A stretch of 64,000 bases of DNA. It comes from Liolophura sinensis. Taxonomy: Eukaryota; Mollusca; Polyplacophora; Chitonida; Chitonidae. The translations under genes and the position numbers were made by a program. The DNA is taken from the NCBI RefSeq assembly GCF_032854445.1, contig NC_088300.1:44387682-44451681 (forward strand), in the 5' to 3' direction. Positions 35,935 through 48,620 of this stretch are shown here, piece after piece (within the stretch, counting starts at the first letter, position 1; each line of letters opens with the position of its first letter). A model generated the notes under the pieces. That model was not told where the DNA came from. It saw nothing but the letters and a program-made list of their open reading frames with translations, and searched no databases.

Positions 35935-36870
35935 AAAGTAAAATAAATTAAACTACTTGTAAAAGCTAGAATCACTGTAACACTCTAAATGGTACATAAT
36001 GCTGGCTTCCTTTCCGGCCGTACGTGGGAAGTTCTCACAGCAAACTTCGGAGGGTCATGGGATCACTCCGGGTTCTGCCCAGTTTCTTCCCACCATAATG
36101 CTGGCCGCGTCGTGCAAGAGATATTTTCTTGCACGTAAAATAAATAAAAAGAAATAAAGCAATCTGGTATTTTAATCTGAAAGGCAATAATTTTAGCTAT
36201 TCCTGGAAAATGCAAAAGTAATGATTTAATTGGCGCATGGGAAGGCTTTTGCCAAAAGTCTCCGTCATGGCCCAATTCAACATCGGCGGTGAGTAAACAT
36301 CGGCTCAGGGTGAAGACGCTGCTATATCACAATTGCCTACATTGCCCCACTAACCGCAGAGTTACGGCGTAAAACGTCAATCAAATCAAAGTATCTGCAT
36401 TACAGTAAAATTAATAAAACTATTTGTAAAGTTTAGAATCACTGTAACACTGTAAATAGTACATTATGCTGACTTCCATTTCGGCCGTACGTGGGAAGTT
36501 CTCACAGCAAACATCGGATGGTCATGGAATTACTCCGGGCTCTGCCCAGTTTCTTCCCACCACAATGCTGGCCGCCGTAGTACAAGAGAAACTTTCTCCA
36601 GAACGGGGTGAGACGACAATCAAATAAATAAATATAGATAGAGCAATCTGATATTTAAATCTGAAAGGCAATAATTTGAGCTATCCCTGGAAAATGCAAA
36701 AGTAATGATTTAATTGGCGCATGGGGAGATTTTTGCCAAAAGTCTCTTGTGTGACCCCATTCAAAATCGGCGATGAGTAAACATCGGCTCAGGGTAAAGA
36801 CGCTGCTATATTACAATTGTCTATATCATTGTCCAACTAACGGCAGAGTTATAGGGCAAAACAAACCCAA
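35935..36870 (+). repeat. 467-bp local tandem duplication inside U3
   Basis: The segment starting with GAATCACTGTAACACT and the SINE-A 3' fragment occurs twice (the string ATCACTGTAA at 35971 and 36438); U1 and U2 have one copy. The first copy has lost part of the tail of its SINE fragment. Confidence 0.8.
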
Positions 36871-39838
36871 AACCTGCTTAAAATGTAGCAAGTAATTTGA
36901 AATCGATAGTGTAGCTATTCTACGATTCATTCAGCTGCGTGGACATTGACAGCATTGTGGATATAGATCATTCTTATCAGGTCCGATGGCATCCAGTTCA
37001 GTGTGATAGCGGTCTACTTATCATGGTTTAACGAAATTATACTCGAGGAGGCACAAAGAATGCTAACAAACCAGCTTTGCGTCGCTGACGGACCAAGTAT
37101 GGATGGTGATCAACCGTACCGTCTCCTGGCCAGCTCTCTGTTGAAAGCTTCATTTTCATCGCAATCAAAACAAGCCTGCATTTGCAAGTCACCGGGCCGT
37201 CACCCTAAATTTTCCCCAAGACAGACAATTGACCATTAATCACAGTTCAGAGTTGAACAATTCTTTGTAGATGGGGAACTCAATGGGTTGAGTTTACCCG
37301 CCAATTTGGTATGTGACGACGTCACTTTTCTTCCCTATTTAACCGACATGTGAAAAAGGTCACATCAGACTGACACAACTGGAGCAGGGAAAATGAAAAC
37401 TAAGGAGAATATATTGGTGCCGAAGGAGGTGAAGGGGAATTGAATCGTTAAATTGAGATGCAGAGTCAAGTGCATTATTTTGATCTCAATTGATTGTCTG
37501 GTACTGGGGATAAAATCTTAACGATTTGGTAAACATTGAATACCGATGAATTTAGAACAAGATTTGACGTTCGCATCCCGTTATGTCATCAGCGTTGATG
37601 TAATCTCGGAAACCTCTATATTAAGAGATACAAAAAATATGAATGTATCGATAAATAAAAACATTACCCTTTGGGACATGATTTTCATACTCTTTCATGT
37701 TGCTTTGCAAATGATCTAAGCTAACTCTTCAGGGTGTTCAACAAGAAATTATCCGGACTTCTTTACCCTTGGTCTCAGGAAAGCTCAGATTTTCAAATGA
37801 AACACATCAGTTATAATATAATTTTGTGTTGGTGATTTGTATATACATTTAGTGTCCAAGGAAACTGGTATATATGCATATCAAGTTACAGGCTATACCA
37901 TCTTAGTTAGACAGCATTTAAAATATCAAGCAATCTGGCTGTCTTTGAGGGTTTTGCTAACAAACGTGATATGACGCGGAAACAATAGACCTGACTACAT
38001 TGAGAAAATATAAATGTTCCCAAAGAAACCACAGACAATAATCCTTATGTACATACAATATAATTCAGCTCAAACATCCACAGCTTAACTCTTTAGCAAA
38101 ACGTCCATGGGACAAGTTTTAGAGGAATCATATTTCTGGCGTTTTTGGCTCGCATTTTGGAATGAGTGGTTATGTTTTATTGAAACTCAAAAGGTAACGA
38201 TACATGTTTCTTGAACTTTGTGAATTTGCCAGGAGTTCTGCCAGTTTTCGAACAGCCAGATTCCAAGAAAACTTTTTCTAGTGAAAGCCATATTACAATA
38301 TCGGCCTATATATTTAAACGAAGTTATACTGTATGACAAGTTTTAAACTATTTTATCTCATCACGGAACTTGACCATACCGTTGTCAGAGGATGAGGGCA
38401 ATTTAGAAGTAGGTAGGAAAAATACACATCACCAACACGCAATATTTTACCAGAGATATGCTACTATGTAGATGATACAAGTAGTGACATAACTGATCGC
38501 TTTGTATGCTTTCTGCAGCTTTTTACCTTATTTTGTGTTCTTCAGTGTTGTATGCACACAGGCTTGAAAACGAGGGACGCACAGAACAGATTCAATTTAT
38601 TGGCTTGTTTAATTGTTTGATTTTGCGCCGTATGCAGGAATAATTCTCGTACACGACGAGGGCTAGCCTTACAAATGAGAGGAAACTAAACAGAGACCGA
38701 AGTAAACCCACGACCCAGAAAATAATAATCGATGATGATAAAAGTTTATGAAATGAATGACTCGAGGTTCTTTACATACATAGAATGAACAACAATACTG
38801 AAGTAGGCTGTTATAAAGAAGAAAAAAAAAACAATTTTTTGCTATTTGTCAGACATGGCGTGTGTTTCTAAATGCATCTGTTAAACTGGTCATTAACACA
38901 TTGTTTCAGGACTTCTTTCTTTAAACGGCAAAGGATGGAATGGTGGTAATCATCTAATGATAAGAATTGCGCTTCCAGCGGCGTCTCGAAATGACTTGAC
39001 CACGACGACAAATTATAAGTGCTTTTCAACACGTTAGCAAATTCCTCATGCAGCCAAGGAAATCATTGGACCAATAAGTGGTAAGGCATATATCATAGTA
39101 CATCTCGCCTAGACAGCCTCTGCCCTTTTCCAAACGCTTCTTTGAGCACATATATGTCTTGTTTGACGTTTATGCGCAGTTCAAGTTTTCACCATAATCG
39201 TTTTATAGACAGAAAGAAATGGGTTTTTCTAAATATATTGTTTCTATACCGAGTAATTCCTCGCCAGTATCTCAGGGGGAAAGCCATTTACACAAATTTG
39301 TAGCTTTGTGACGGCGACGTTCTGAGTTTGCGAGGAACTGTAAAGGACAAGGTGTCTCGAGTATGGAAAATGTTTCCGGCTGTATTCCGATCCATTACCT
39401 GATACGTACATGAGGTCATAGATCATGGCCATTCCTTTACCCTCAATGCACAACACACCTACCGCCATTCTGGTAATGTCCGAAAGAGCTTGACAAGTCA
39501 GAGTCGTTGGGCTTCCATTAGTCCGTAACTTTGTAATGTAGAAATTTGAACGTTTTCCCGCCGAGAAATGATGCACGGACGAAGGGTTAGCCTAAGTGTG
39601 ACCAGATCACGGGCTATCCGGACTCTGTGTAATAGTCCGACAAAATACCTAAAGACCGCATTCACTAATTAAGTGAATATATCATCATGTTTGGTTGTAT
39701 ATTCAGAAGAGATATAAAATAGACCTTGGAACTCATGAAGTGATGCTAAAGATACACTTCCATGGTTAGAATGATTCGGGCTCTTGATGGAACTTCTGCA
39801 TGCAATGCCCTTTTCTATCACCAGGACACAGTTTACCA

Positions 39839-40189
39839 ACCGGCCCGGATAGCACAGTTGGTAGAGCGTCCCCTTCGGGAGCAGTAAATCCAGGATCAAT
39901 CAGGGGATTGAGTCACCCCTAAGACTTTAAAAGAAGAAGTTGTAACTTCCTCGCTTGGCGTTCAGCATGAAGGGGACAGTGCAACGACTGGTTGATCCGT
40001 ACCAGTATAATGGCTTAATTGCCTTCGGTAAGTCGTCTCAGTGAAGCAGCACTAAATAAAAGAGCGGTGGAAATCCGTCCCGGAACAAGGAGGCATATTA
40101 CACGTACATGCGCCCTAAGGATTCCTTCGCCGTCATATGAGTGAAAAATTGTTGAGAACGACGTTAAACCCCAAGCACTCACTCACTCA
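39839..40189 (+). mobile_element. SINE-B, near full length
   Basis: Head CCGGCCCGGATAGCACAG, body with the GGGCGGGGCGGC segment missing, and a (CACT)n tail. Perfect flanking repeat CAGTTTACCA at 39829-39838 and 40190-40199. It interrupts the 3' end of U3, whose homology to U1 resumes after it. Confidence 0.9.
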
Positions 40190-40235
40190 CAGTTTACCAG
40201 CGAGGGTCACTCACCCGTCTGATTCCTCGTCGTGG

Positions 40236-40312
40236 GTTTCCACCGCTCTCTGTCCATCGTAGCGCCCCCAGTCAAGATTTCTTGAGTACGGCGAAAAAAC
40301 ACCAACGAAGTA
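40236..40312 (+). repeat. SINE-A 3' fragment
   Basis: GTGGGTTTCCACC remnant, then TTCTTGAGTACGGCG, ACACCAA and an A-rich tail. Degraded. Confidence 0.5.
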
Positions 40313-41932
40313 AATAATTAACCTATAAGGTATTTAGAATAATGGCCCTATAAGTGAACATGTTGACTAGGTAACTAAAGCTTTCCTAGGACTAGGTACC
40401 TAAAGCTTTCCAAAGGCGCTCTACAACACAACAGTCAAACTATACGTAGTTTATCCTGTATATTGGAGGTCCCATATGTATGAAATCTAAACGAAAACTA
40501 CCCACTTTAACTCATTCTCCAACGTAAACTTCGTGCAAGTTCATGCTACGTACATATACATGACAACCTAACCAGAGCCCCTGACACGTGTAAGCAGGCT
40601 ATTAATTACTGAGCATGATCACCACGCGATGCCTCCCTTGGGTCCGATCTTTGGTGTAGGGCAACGGCATTTGTCATCCGTGAATGCTTCCGATGGGAGT
40701 AGTATTAACTAGGCACATGAAATAACCATATATGTTTCGAATGAAAAATAAACAGGTGTGCTATATTCTGTTATTATACCACATTCGAAGTACCAGAAAT
40801 AGCGATACAATCCCCTCCAGGGTAATGCCGTTCTATAACAGACACACGATGTAGCTTTATTGGATATAGCGCCCGTGGAATCACTCACATTGCCAAAATG
40901 ACTGTTATAAGGCCTCTGGTCATTGTAAGAATTGCAGTCAAACGTAAAGGCAATTATTCGCACTTCCGTGTGTTTTTCCAGCTGAGGGAGCTGGACTCAC
41001 GCTGGAGAGACACTTAAATTACTGTAGCTGGATGGTGTCATAGATCGGGTGTGACTTTACAACCGTTAATCTGCGAGGAAATTGCCACCGATTAGAATCC
41101 CTGAGTATTGTGCAGGTATTTGATCAATAGGAATAGCCTCAACCAAAATCAGACTTACACATAGTTGTGATGGTGTTATCGCTCAGATACGTAAAATAAA
41201 ACCAGTTGAAGCCACAAAAACGTTAGTCTCGTTTCCAACCATGATAATGCAGGGAAAAAACTTTCATCTGATTTGGATGCCATGGAATGCACATTGTCTT
41301 GCTTTGGTTCAGTTTTTTATTTGTCAGTTGTATGTATACCCCACCTTTTTATAAGAAATTTAGGATATTAGATGGGGTTTTGGCCTTTAAAAGAGAAATA
41401 CAGGATGGCAAAAATCAACCAAAATAGCTGCTCAAGCCTGTGGAATAATGGGTATTTCAGGGTAGTATAGTTACAAAGCGACACTTCTCTGGTGTCATTA
41501 TCCCGCTCAAGAGAATTACTTTTTTTATCACTGGTCAGTCTTCCAACTACTTAGATGGTATAAGAACCCACGCCTGACATAAAAGCTCCAAAAGCGTTGA
41601 CAAGGTCACGCAGTACGTGATCCCAGACATGAATGCAGGGTCTTATGGTTGGGTATTGACAAAGTACATGTATTTACTGGTCCGACGTTAATACAACACT
41701 CGTTATTTCCAAAACAACCCATGATGCTGGCTTCCGGAGAAATATGTATGAAATAATCCATAACAAGTTAAGAAAGCTGGTACTATGTAAGAGATTAAGC
41801 CTTCCAATGATGCATCGATGACAGTCCGTATTTTAGTCATGAAACCCAACTCAAACTTCCAATTTAAAATTCAGGATCGGCACCTGGATCTACCGCCTCC
41901 GAAGCGTAAAAACCGTTGAAATGACTTTGTCT
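40313..41932. other. Non-coding stretch
   Basis: No gene recognised. At 41878-41912 a short match to the reverse of the SINE-B head (CCTGGATCTACCG, CGAAGCG) is a decayed fragment. Confidence 0.45.
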
Positions 41933-42035
41933 TTTATTTACTTATTTCTTTCATTGGTGTTGTACGCTGTATTAGAGAATATTTCACTTGTACCACTGCG
42001 GCCAGCATTATGGAGGAAGGAAACCGCCTTGCGTT
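41933..42035 (-). repeat. SINE-A 3' fragment
   Basis: Reverse tail TTTATTTACTTATTTC, GGTGTTGTACGCTGTAT box, AGAATATTTCACTTGTA and GCGGCCAGCATTATGG. Confidence 0.7.
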
Positions 42036-42466
42036 TTAGAATTTGTGAGCCAGATGTGGGAAAGTCCCTCAGTTAATTGGAAAATATGTGTGGTTTACCC
42101 AATACACTCCGGGCTACTCTACATATAAACCTGTCCGTTTTCGGATAAGAAAAAATGACCTGAATACTTCATACCAATTGAATAAATAAGTATATAACAA
42201 ATATATAAAAATGTAAAAGTTCGTTATACAAACAATACCTGCTTTAAAGCATCTGTTGTATCACACATGTCATATTTACAGTAATACTTTATGACGTTGA
42301 TTGTAATCAAGTATATAGGTTAGCAAAAAAAATTTGCACAATTCGTAGCGATTTCAGTTTTCTGTTCATATGTGGTTCCCTCGAATTTTTTGTAGATGTT
42401 ATTAATGAGAAATTCAACCAACTCGTAGAACAACAAACACCCCGTAAATGGTAACCCTTATGTGTA

Positions 42467-42643
42467 CAGGATTTTATTTATTTATTTGATGTTATACGCC
42501 GTATTCAAGAATATTTCATTTACACTCACTTACGGCGGCCATCATTATGGCAGGAGGAAACCGGGTAGAGCCCAGAGGAAACCCACGACCATCCACAGGT
42601 TGCTGGCAGACCTTACGACTTACGGCCGGAGAGGAAGCCAGAT
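42467..42643 (-). repeat. SINE-A, 5'-truncated
   Basis: Reverse (TTTA)n tail, TATACGCCGTATTCAAGAAT box, GGAGGAAACCGGG, CAGGTTGCTGGCAGACC and CGGCCGGAGAGGAAGCCAG, ending before the tRNA-like head. Confidence 0.82.
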
Positions 42644-44130
42644 AAAAATGAAAAATATAATATAACAAGTACAATACAGAGATGGTCACATGTAAAAGCA
42701 TAAAAAGTAGCAAATTACTCGCTTCCTTGCAAGATGACTTAAGCAGAACTGCAGTCTTGTCAATTGCATTTATTAGACATCACTGGTATAGAATCCAAAA
42801 TGTTGTGTTGTCTTCATATTTAACATACAGCAATGAGGTACCGGTAATGCTTAGAACGGCTGCACAACAGTGGTTTATGCAGGGATACAGTATAATTAAA
42901 TACGAACAACATAAAGCGTAAAACCAGAGCAGCGACGCCAGTGTGATAGCTGACAAATTATCGCATGTAGCACTTTTGAAATCCAGCAGTATATTGGTGT
43001 GACTGGAAGGTATGTTTAACCCCTCTGTTTGAGAAAGGGCTGATGGTTGTTTTTAATAGTTTCTCCAGAGAAGACACCGTTATAGAATAGGTTGATGTTG
43101 CGGTAGTTGTTGTAATGATATTTAGCTCCACTGTAAGAACATAGCAGCAATGAGTCTTGCAGATATATATAACTCTTTGAGGAGGTTTACTCGCAGGAAC
43201 GTTAAAATATTTTCTCTGAAAGTCATCAAAGCTTTTTTTTCAAAGCTTGTTTGGCGGTCACATGGGCATTAGTATATATACGGTGGATTGCATACACCAA
43301 AAGCGAATTGTTAAGAAATAGTACCGCGGCACCAAGCTGCTGGTTTATACTCATCTCTCATGCTGATGTCTTGATGCTTTACGAATATGGTTTGCGTGCA
43401 AAAAGGCACAAAAAGAGTAGACCAAAGAAAGACCTCGGTTTTACATCTTAGTTTCGGCCTGTTAAGGTTGGCTACGTTCTTGCATTCGTTGCCAAGCCTA
43501 CAAACCAGTATAAATGATTTTTCTAGACACAACTTTACGTAGACGGAAAGCTCGTTGATTGAGGACAGCTTTGGGAAGAGAGAGAAAATAGCGTTAATTA
43601 AGGGTGTATGCAATAGTGTTGCCTACAAGTGTGCAGGTAATCGATATGACTAGTGCTTTAACCCTGGAGATTCGCAGACGTCAAAACGATGAGCGGTTTG
43701 CCAAAATCTGTCATCGCCTTGAGTATTGATAAATTTGATGTATCGAAATTAGCATAGAGCCGTGTATAAGGGTATGGATGCTATTATCATTACTATTCCC
43801 TATTATTATGGTGCAATATAGCTTTCCATTCACTTGTACTTGTTTGTTCAGGTGGCAAGAAGTCAATGGTTAAGTAGGATTAAGTAGGAATTCTATATGA
43901 AGTAGGATATTGCATTGTTATTTACAGCCGAATTCAAGGAACAGCCAAGCGGATTAACTTGAGGAGCCCTCAATTATAAAAAAAGAACAGTGACATCTCA
44001 AAGCAGACCCACCCCTTTAACAATATATCTAAGGGTTGGTATTAATCATAGTTTCTAACGAATTGACAATTTCACTTTTACCATTATGCATGTAACGACT
44101 CCGTCCCTGTTACGGTGGATTTTACATCCA
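42644..44130. other. Non-coding stretch
   Basis: A few 70-100-codon frames without domains or splice borders; nothing recognised. Confidence 0.4.
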
Positions 44131-44134
44131 GATT

Positions 44135-44740
44135 TTCTGTGTAGGCTGCCTGCATATACAGTGTAGACTAACTGCATATTCTGTGTACATGTAGGCTACC
44201 AACGTTATCTGAGTAGGCCACCTACATATTCTGTATATGTCACCAGCCTCTTCCGTGTGGGATACAAGAATATTCTGTGTAGGTTACCACCATATTTTGT
44301 GTACGTTACCAGCATATTTTGTGTAGGTTAACAGCATTTTCCGTGTGGGTTAGAAGCATAGTCTGTGTAGGTCACGATCATGTTCTGCGTAAGTTACCAG
44401 CTTCTTCCGTGTGGGTTACCAGTATATTCTGTGTAGGTTACCAGCATATTCTGTCTAGGTCACTATCATGTTCTGTGTAGGTTACCAGTATATTCTGTGT
44501 AGGTCACCATCACGTTCTGTGTAGGTTACCAACCTGTTCCTGGTGGGTTACAGCATATTCTGTGTAGGTTACCAGTATATTCTGTGCACAATACCATCAT
44601 GTTCTATGTGGGTTATCATCCTCTTCCGTGTGGGTTACCAACATATTCTGTGTAGGTTACCTGCATATTCTGTGTACATTACCAGCATAATCTGTGTAGT
44701 TCACCAGCATATTCTGTGTAGGCTATCTGCATATTCTATC
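44135..44740. repeat. 22-bp minisatellite, about 27 degenerate copies
   Basis: Unit close to TTCTGTGTAGGTTACCAGCATA. A variant with CTTCCGTGTGGG recurs near 44250, 44339, 44405, 44535 (variant) and 44624, which is about 4, 3, 6 and 4 units apart, so there is partial higher-order structure. It contains many GT-AG-like strings but no gene. Confidence 0.9.
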
Positions 44741-45560
44741 TCAAGTGTTTAAAATTTTGTGTACAGGTTTGGGCCAAATGTGCTGTCTTATTCTACGGAA
44801 TACCCTATGTACCAGCGGGCAGACACACATATAGTGACCCGATTCATCACTTAATATCTCTTTTCAAAATGAAACATGAAATGAGCAAAGCGATACAGAT
44901 TTCTATCGGCGGGACTTTGTTTTACCAATTTGAGTTTGCGAAGACTTTGCTCAGAAATACTCAATGTAACAACTTGTGTGTGTTTTATTTTTAAAAATTA
45001 AAATGTAGTTGTTTCGAATCTTGAAATGTAGGGCTACGTGGACTTGCCTTAGCAAACTTAAACCTCCGACCCGAACATACCTGGAATTTGTCTCCACAGT
45101 TACTGTGGGTGGCTAACTAAAGTCCTGGGTTTATTAATTTTACGCATAGAATGAAGAAAAAATGCAGTATGGCGAAGGAATACGGGGATTGAGAGTAATG
45201 CCAATAAGAGACTGTCCTGGTACAACATCTGGCTTGAGGGGAATCCCATCGATCCGATTTCCGTACATGCACAGTTGATTTGACCGCTTCTTTCTCCATA
45301 CACAGGATTACATGCACAAGTCGATTATATTTGGTGTCATCTATTGCGTCCAGTATAACTAGATAGAAGCCTGGGCTTACAGATATTGACGGGCAACAGG
45401 ACTTGTTATCCATGACGCTAGTATTGTAAAAGCTACCAAGGATATGCAAACAGAAGAGCCCGACAGAGAATTTGTTAGCATGGTCACAAGAAAGAAGCGC
45501 AGCTGACAGTGCTAACGATCCCCTTTTCTGCGGCTATCAAAAGCTTATTAATTTGATATA
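44741..45560. other. Non-coding stretch
   Basis: A 110-codon minus-strand frame (45117-45449) is Cys- and Ser-rich with no recognised family. Confidence 0.35.
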
Positions 45561-45562
45561 AA

Positions 45563-45765
45563 TTCAAACTTGCACGCAACATGCCCTAGTCTTTGAAGAT
45601 TGGGCTCAAGCAGCTTACTGGAGCAAACAAAGCCAGAGTAAAGGTCAATGGGCAACAGATGCGGATCGCCAGACAATCTTCTCTTTCACGGCAATGGGTG
45701 TAATAATCCTAGTATCCCCTACTATTCAAATCGCTCTAGGCTCACCAACAACTCACCTCATCCAG
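45563..45765 (+). other. Weak exon candidate ending at a donor
   Basis: An open frame after a TAA at 45560-45562 ends ATCCAG|GTTAGT (donor at 45766) in phase 0. The residues include an acidic/aromatic start (EDWAQAAYW) and a hydrophobic stretch (MGVIILVSPTIQIALG) that could be a membrane segment. No clear acceptor upstream, no family match, and 68 codons is within chance. Confidence 0.2.
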
Positions 45766-45769
45766 GTTA

Positions 45770-48370
45770 GTTGCACATAAAACTTCATTGATAAATCGTA
45801 CAACAGTAATCGGTACCCATTTTACAACCTGCGCCGATGACGTTTGATTACTGGGTCCGACAAATAAAATGCTGGATTTGCTTTCATTAGGGTTATACGC
45901 CTTGGTTAATATGATTTCAGTTGTACCAAAAAGGACAAGCATACTAGCAGGGGAATGCGGGCAGATTGGAGCACGGCCTAATTGGGAGTCTCAGATGAAA
46001 GCATTACCCCCAATTGCCAGGTATATGCTCTAATCTGGAACCACCCACTACATATAAAATCGTAGATCAAGAAACGGACTGTAACTGAGCTCGTCATCCG
46101 ATGTAAGTAGATAATGGATAGTCTAATTGGTTTACACAGGAAGGTATTTATTTCATATCACCATCAAAGCTACGTAAAAGTAACTGCTGGGTTCTTGTTC
46201 AGGCAGCACATCATTTAATTAAACTTACCCAGATATTACTGTTAGCATGTCTGATACCTGAATTACCATGAATGATCATCTAACGGTAATATTACAGAGA
46301 ACGTCCATAACACCAGGAGAGAGAAGAGGAATTATCAAAAACCTCTGTTCATTGACGTCACTATCCATACGATAGAAAGAATTAATACGGATTCATCAAC
46401 TCTTGCATGTAGTCTCACGGTCAGAGAGGAGAGAAATGCGAATTGATCAATTCAACAGCTACTACCGATCGAATGGGATGAGTTTTTGAGGACTGTGTTT
46501 ATCGGGTGATTTCGTGAATAAAGAATCGTTAGTTGTTTTCAGGAGCGTCAAACATGCACTTGTCGTGATGACCCAAATATGTTTCTAGTAGGATTTCTTA
46601 TTTAAAGAGTATTCCTCCATTGACTCGTGCATTTAGTAAATTCTTGAACACCGCGACCAATTGCAAAATGTTAGAAAGATTCATTATAAAACAAATCTGA
46701 TTTATGTCAACTGTGTTGCCCCACGGGTTGTAACGGCTTAAGCTCACAAACACTCATTACCTCCAGCTTTGCCTGGTATCTCGTTTTTTAAAGTAATCCG
46801 ATAAAACCTAGCTGTTCAATTTCCCAAGGGAATGATATCTGAAAGAGGTAATTTCATTGTTTTGTTCAGAAGTTATTCTACTGATCACGCTTTACTCTCA
46901 GTTCAAGACAAAACTGCCCAAATTCTCCTCATGTCGGCAGACCTGCGAACATAAAAACACAAATATCTGATTTCGCTAGAAAATGCCAATTTTTAAGCGT
47001 TTACTTTCGTAACAAGGCAATGGTATTTCCAAAGAAAACTCTAAAGAACAGTTCAGTTGTTTTAGGAATGTAATTCCATTCACAACGGTTTTTGAGAGCT
47101 AACAGGACTTTTGATTGACCACTTCACATTCAGTACTATAAACCTTGTTTATAGCACTGCGACAATGTGCATCGTGGTCTATTCATAAGCCATTCACTAA
47201 CAGCATGTCCATATAATCATGGTTTTGCTGCCGTCTGGGAACCACTTAAATGCATTCGTCCAAAAAATAGCATCAGCTGAAAGACCATTAGCGTGAAATG
47301 AAAGCTCTGCCTTAATGAAGGTTGTAGGACGAAACGACGCGAGCAATAACATGTTAGATTGGGGGAAAAGAAAAGAATGTAAATCTTGCATCACATATCT
47401 AAATACATGATGCACAAACAGAGTTGAATTTTGCCCTTTTTATATCAAGTTAAATACTGTAAACTCTTCACACCTGTAGATCCTAAAAAAGACAAAGGAG
47501 TTAAGTATCAGTTATGTTCGCACCGCACGTGCTTGGGAATCCACCAATGCTATCAGCTCATCAAATACTAATTTGAGTTGCATTTGTTGGTATTGTTTCA
47601 AAGTCTGTGTATTTGTAAATCCGAAGAGAAGATGAATTAAGTCATAAATGTAAAGGCAGTACACAATAGTAACCATCCTGGTTAGTGTCTTCCATTTGTT
47701 ACTTTGTCACCTATCAAACACTCACACACATTCGGATTTGTTAAGAAGATTTACAAGTCCTCGGGCCTGTTTGTGGCCAATGGTAGCACAATTCATGTAA
47801 GCCAGTGAGCCAGTTAGTCGGGCACATTGGTGGACAATTGTCTTCCTTTGCAGAATGGGACATATTCGGTGTAATATGTCCAAATCATAACACCTGCCAC
47901 TTCTGGTTAAACTGCCTAGGAGGCCTCAATGGCTCTTTTGGTCAAAATTTCGTTTTGTGGTGACAATAGTTTCTGATGCACCACAACGGCGAGAAGAATA
48001 AAGAAACGTCGAAAGAATCCGTAATCAATGGAATGTGCCAGTGATTGTGGTCCACGCCGACAGCATTTCTCTACCCGCCAACGAGGTTAGGAAAGTGACA
48101 GAAATAAGAATGTCAATCATTGTCAAAGATTTAAATTACTATTTACAGTTTACTATGCTGTAAACAACATTTATCAACCTTACAGGAGACAACTGAAATT
48201 GCATACTGAATTTACTAACATAAATATAAATATACAACACTTTGTGCTCAATGGACACAATACAGCATGTAGCAATAATATGACATAAGCTGGCTATCAA
48301 CAGGGGAGTTTTGAGACGGGACGGGACGGTTGTCGCTTAAGGTATAACAAAGACCCAAGCCTATCGTGTG
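45770..48370. other. Non-coding stretch
   Basis: AT-rich with no convincing ORF, RNA gene or repeat. Confidence 0.45.
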
Positions 48371-48620
48371 ACTTACCAAAAGGTTGGGCAACTTTTGTTA
48401 TCATTAACTTACCGATGACATGTGTCGCTGAATTTCAGCGGCACAAATTAGGAACGGAACTTCGTGTGTTTACTAACGCCAAACTGCTCAATGTTCTTCA
48501 TCGTTCGTCTATTCTAAATAACTTTTTGTGCAACGTTTTTACATGCTTTTGTCTTACTGCATACGCAGTCAAAAAACATTTCCTGACATTTCTGACAGGT
48601 ACCATGCAACAGTAGGACTT
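48370..48620 (-). other. Cluster of minus-strand splice-donor-like sites
   Basis: Two good donors occur 35 nt apart on the minus strand: TTTTG|GTAAGTCAC (about 48377) and CATCG|GTAAGTTAA (about 48413). The sequence upstream is not convincingly coding, so this may be an untranslated exon or chance. Confidence 0.15.

Larger units (their letters stand above)
31746..40235 (+). repeat. U3: duplication unit
   Basis: Starts within the minisatellite monomer at the junction (GAGTTAAGATAAAATG) and matches U2 throughout. It contains about 0.9 kb not found in U2 (33385-34275) and an internal 467-bp tandem duplication (35935-36870). It resumes after the SINE-B at 39839-40189 as far as GGGTCACTCACCCGTC. 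Less similar to U1 and U2 near its 3' end (39300-39660). Confidence 0.83.

Noticed and set aside
45563-45765. Possible nuclear copy of mitochondrial DNA (codon-like ACA/ATC/CTA use)
   Set aside because: The translation under either code matches no mitochondrial protein that I recognise.
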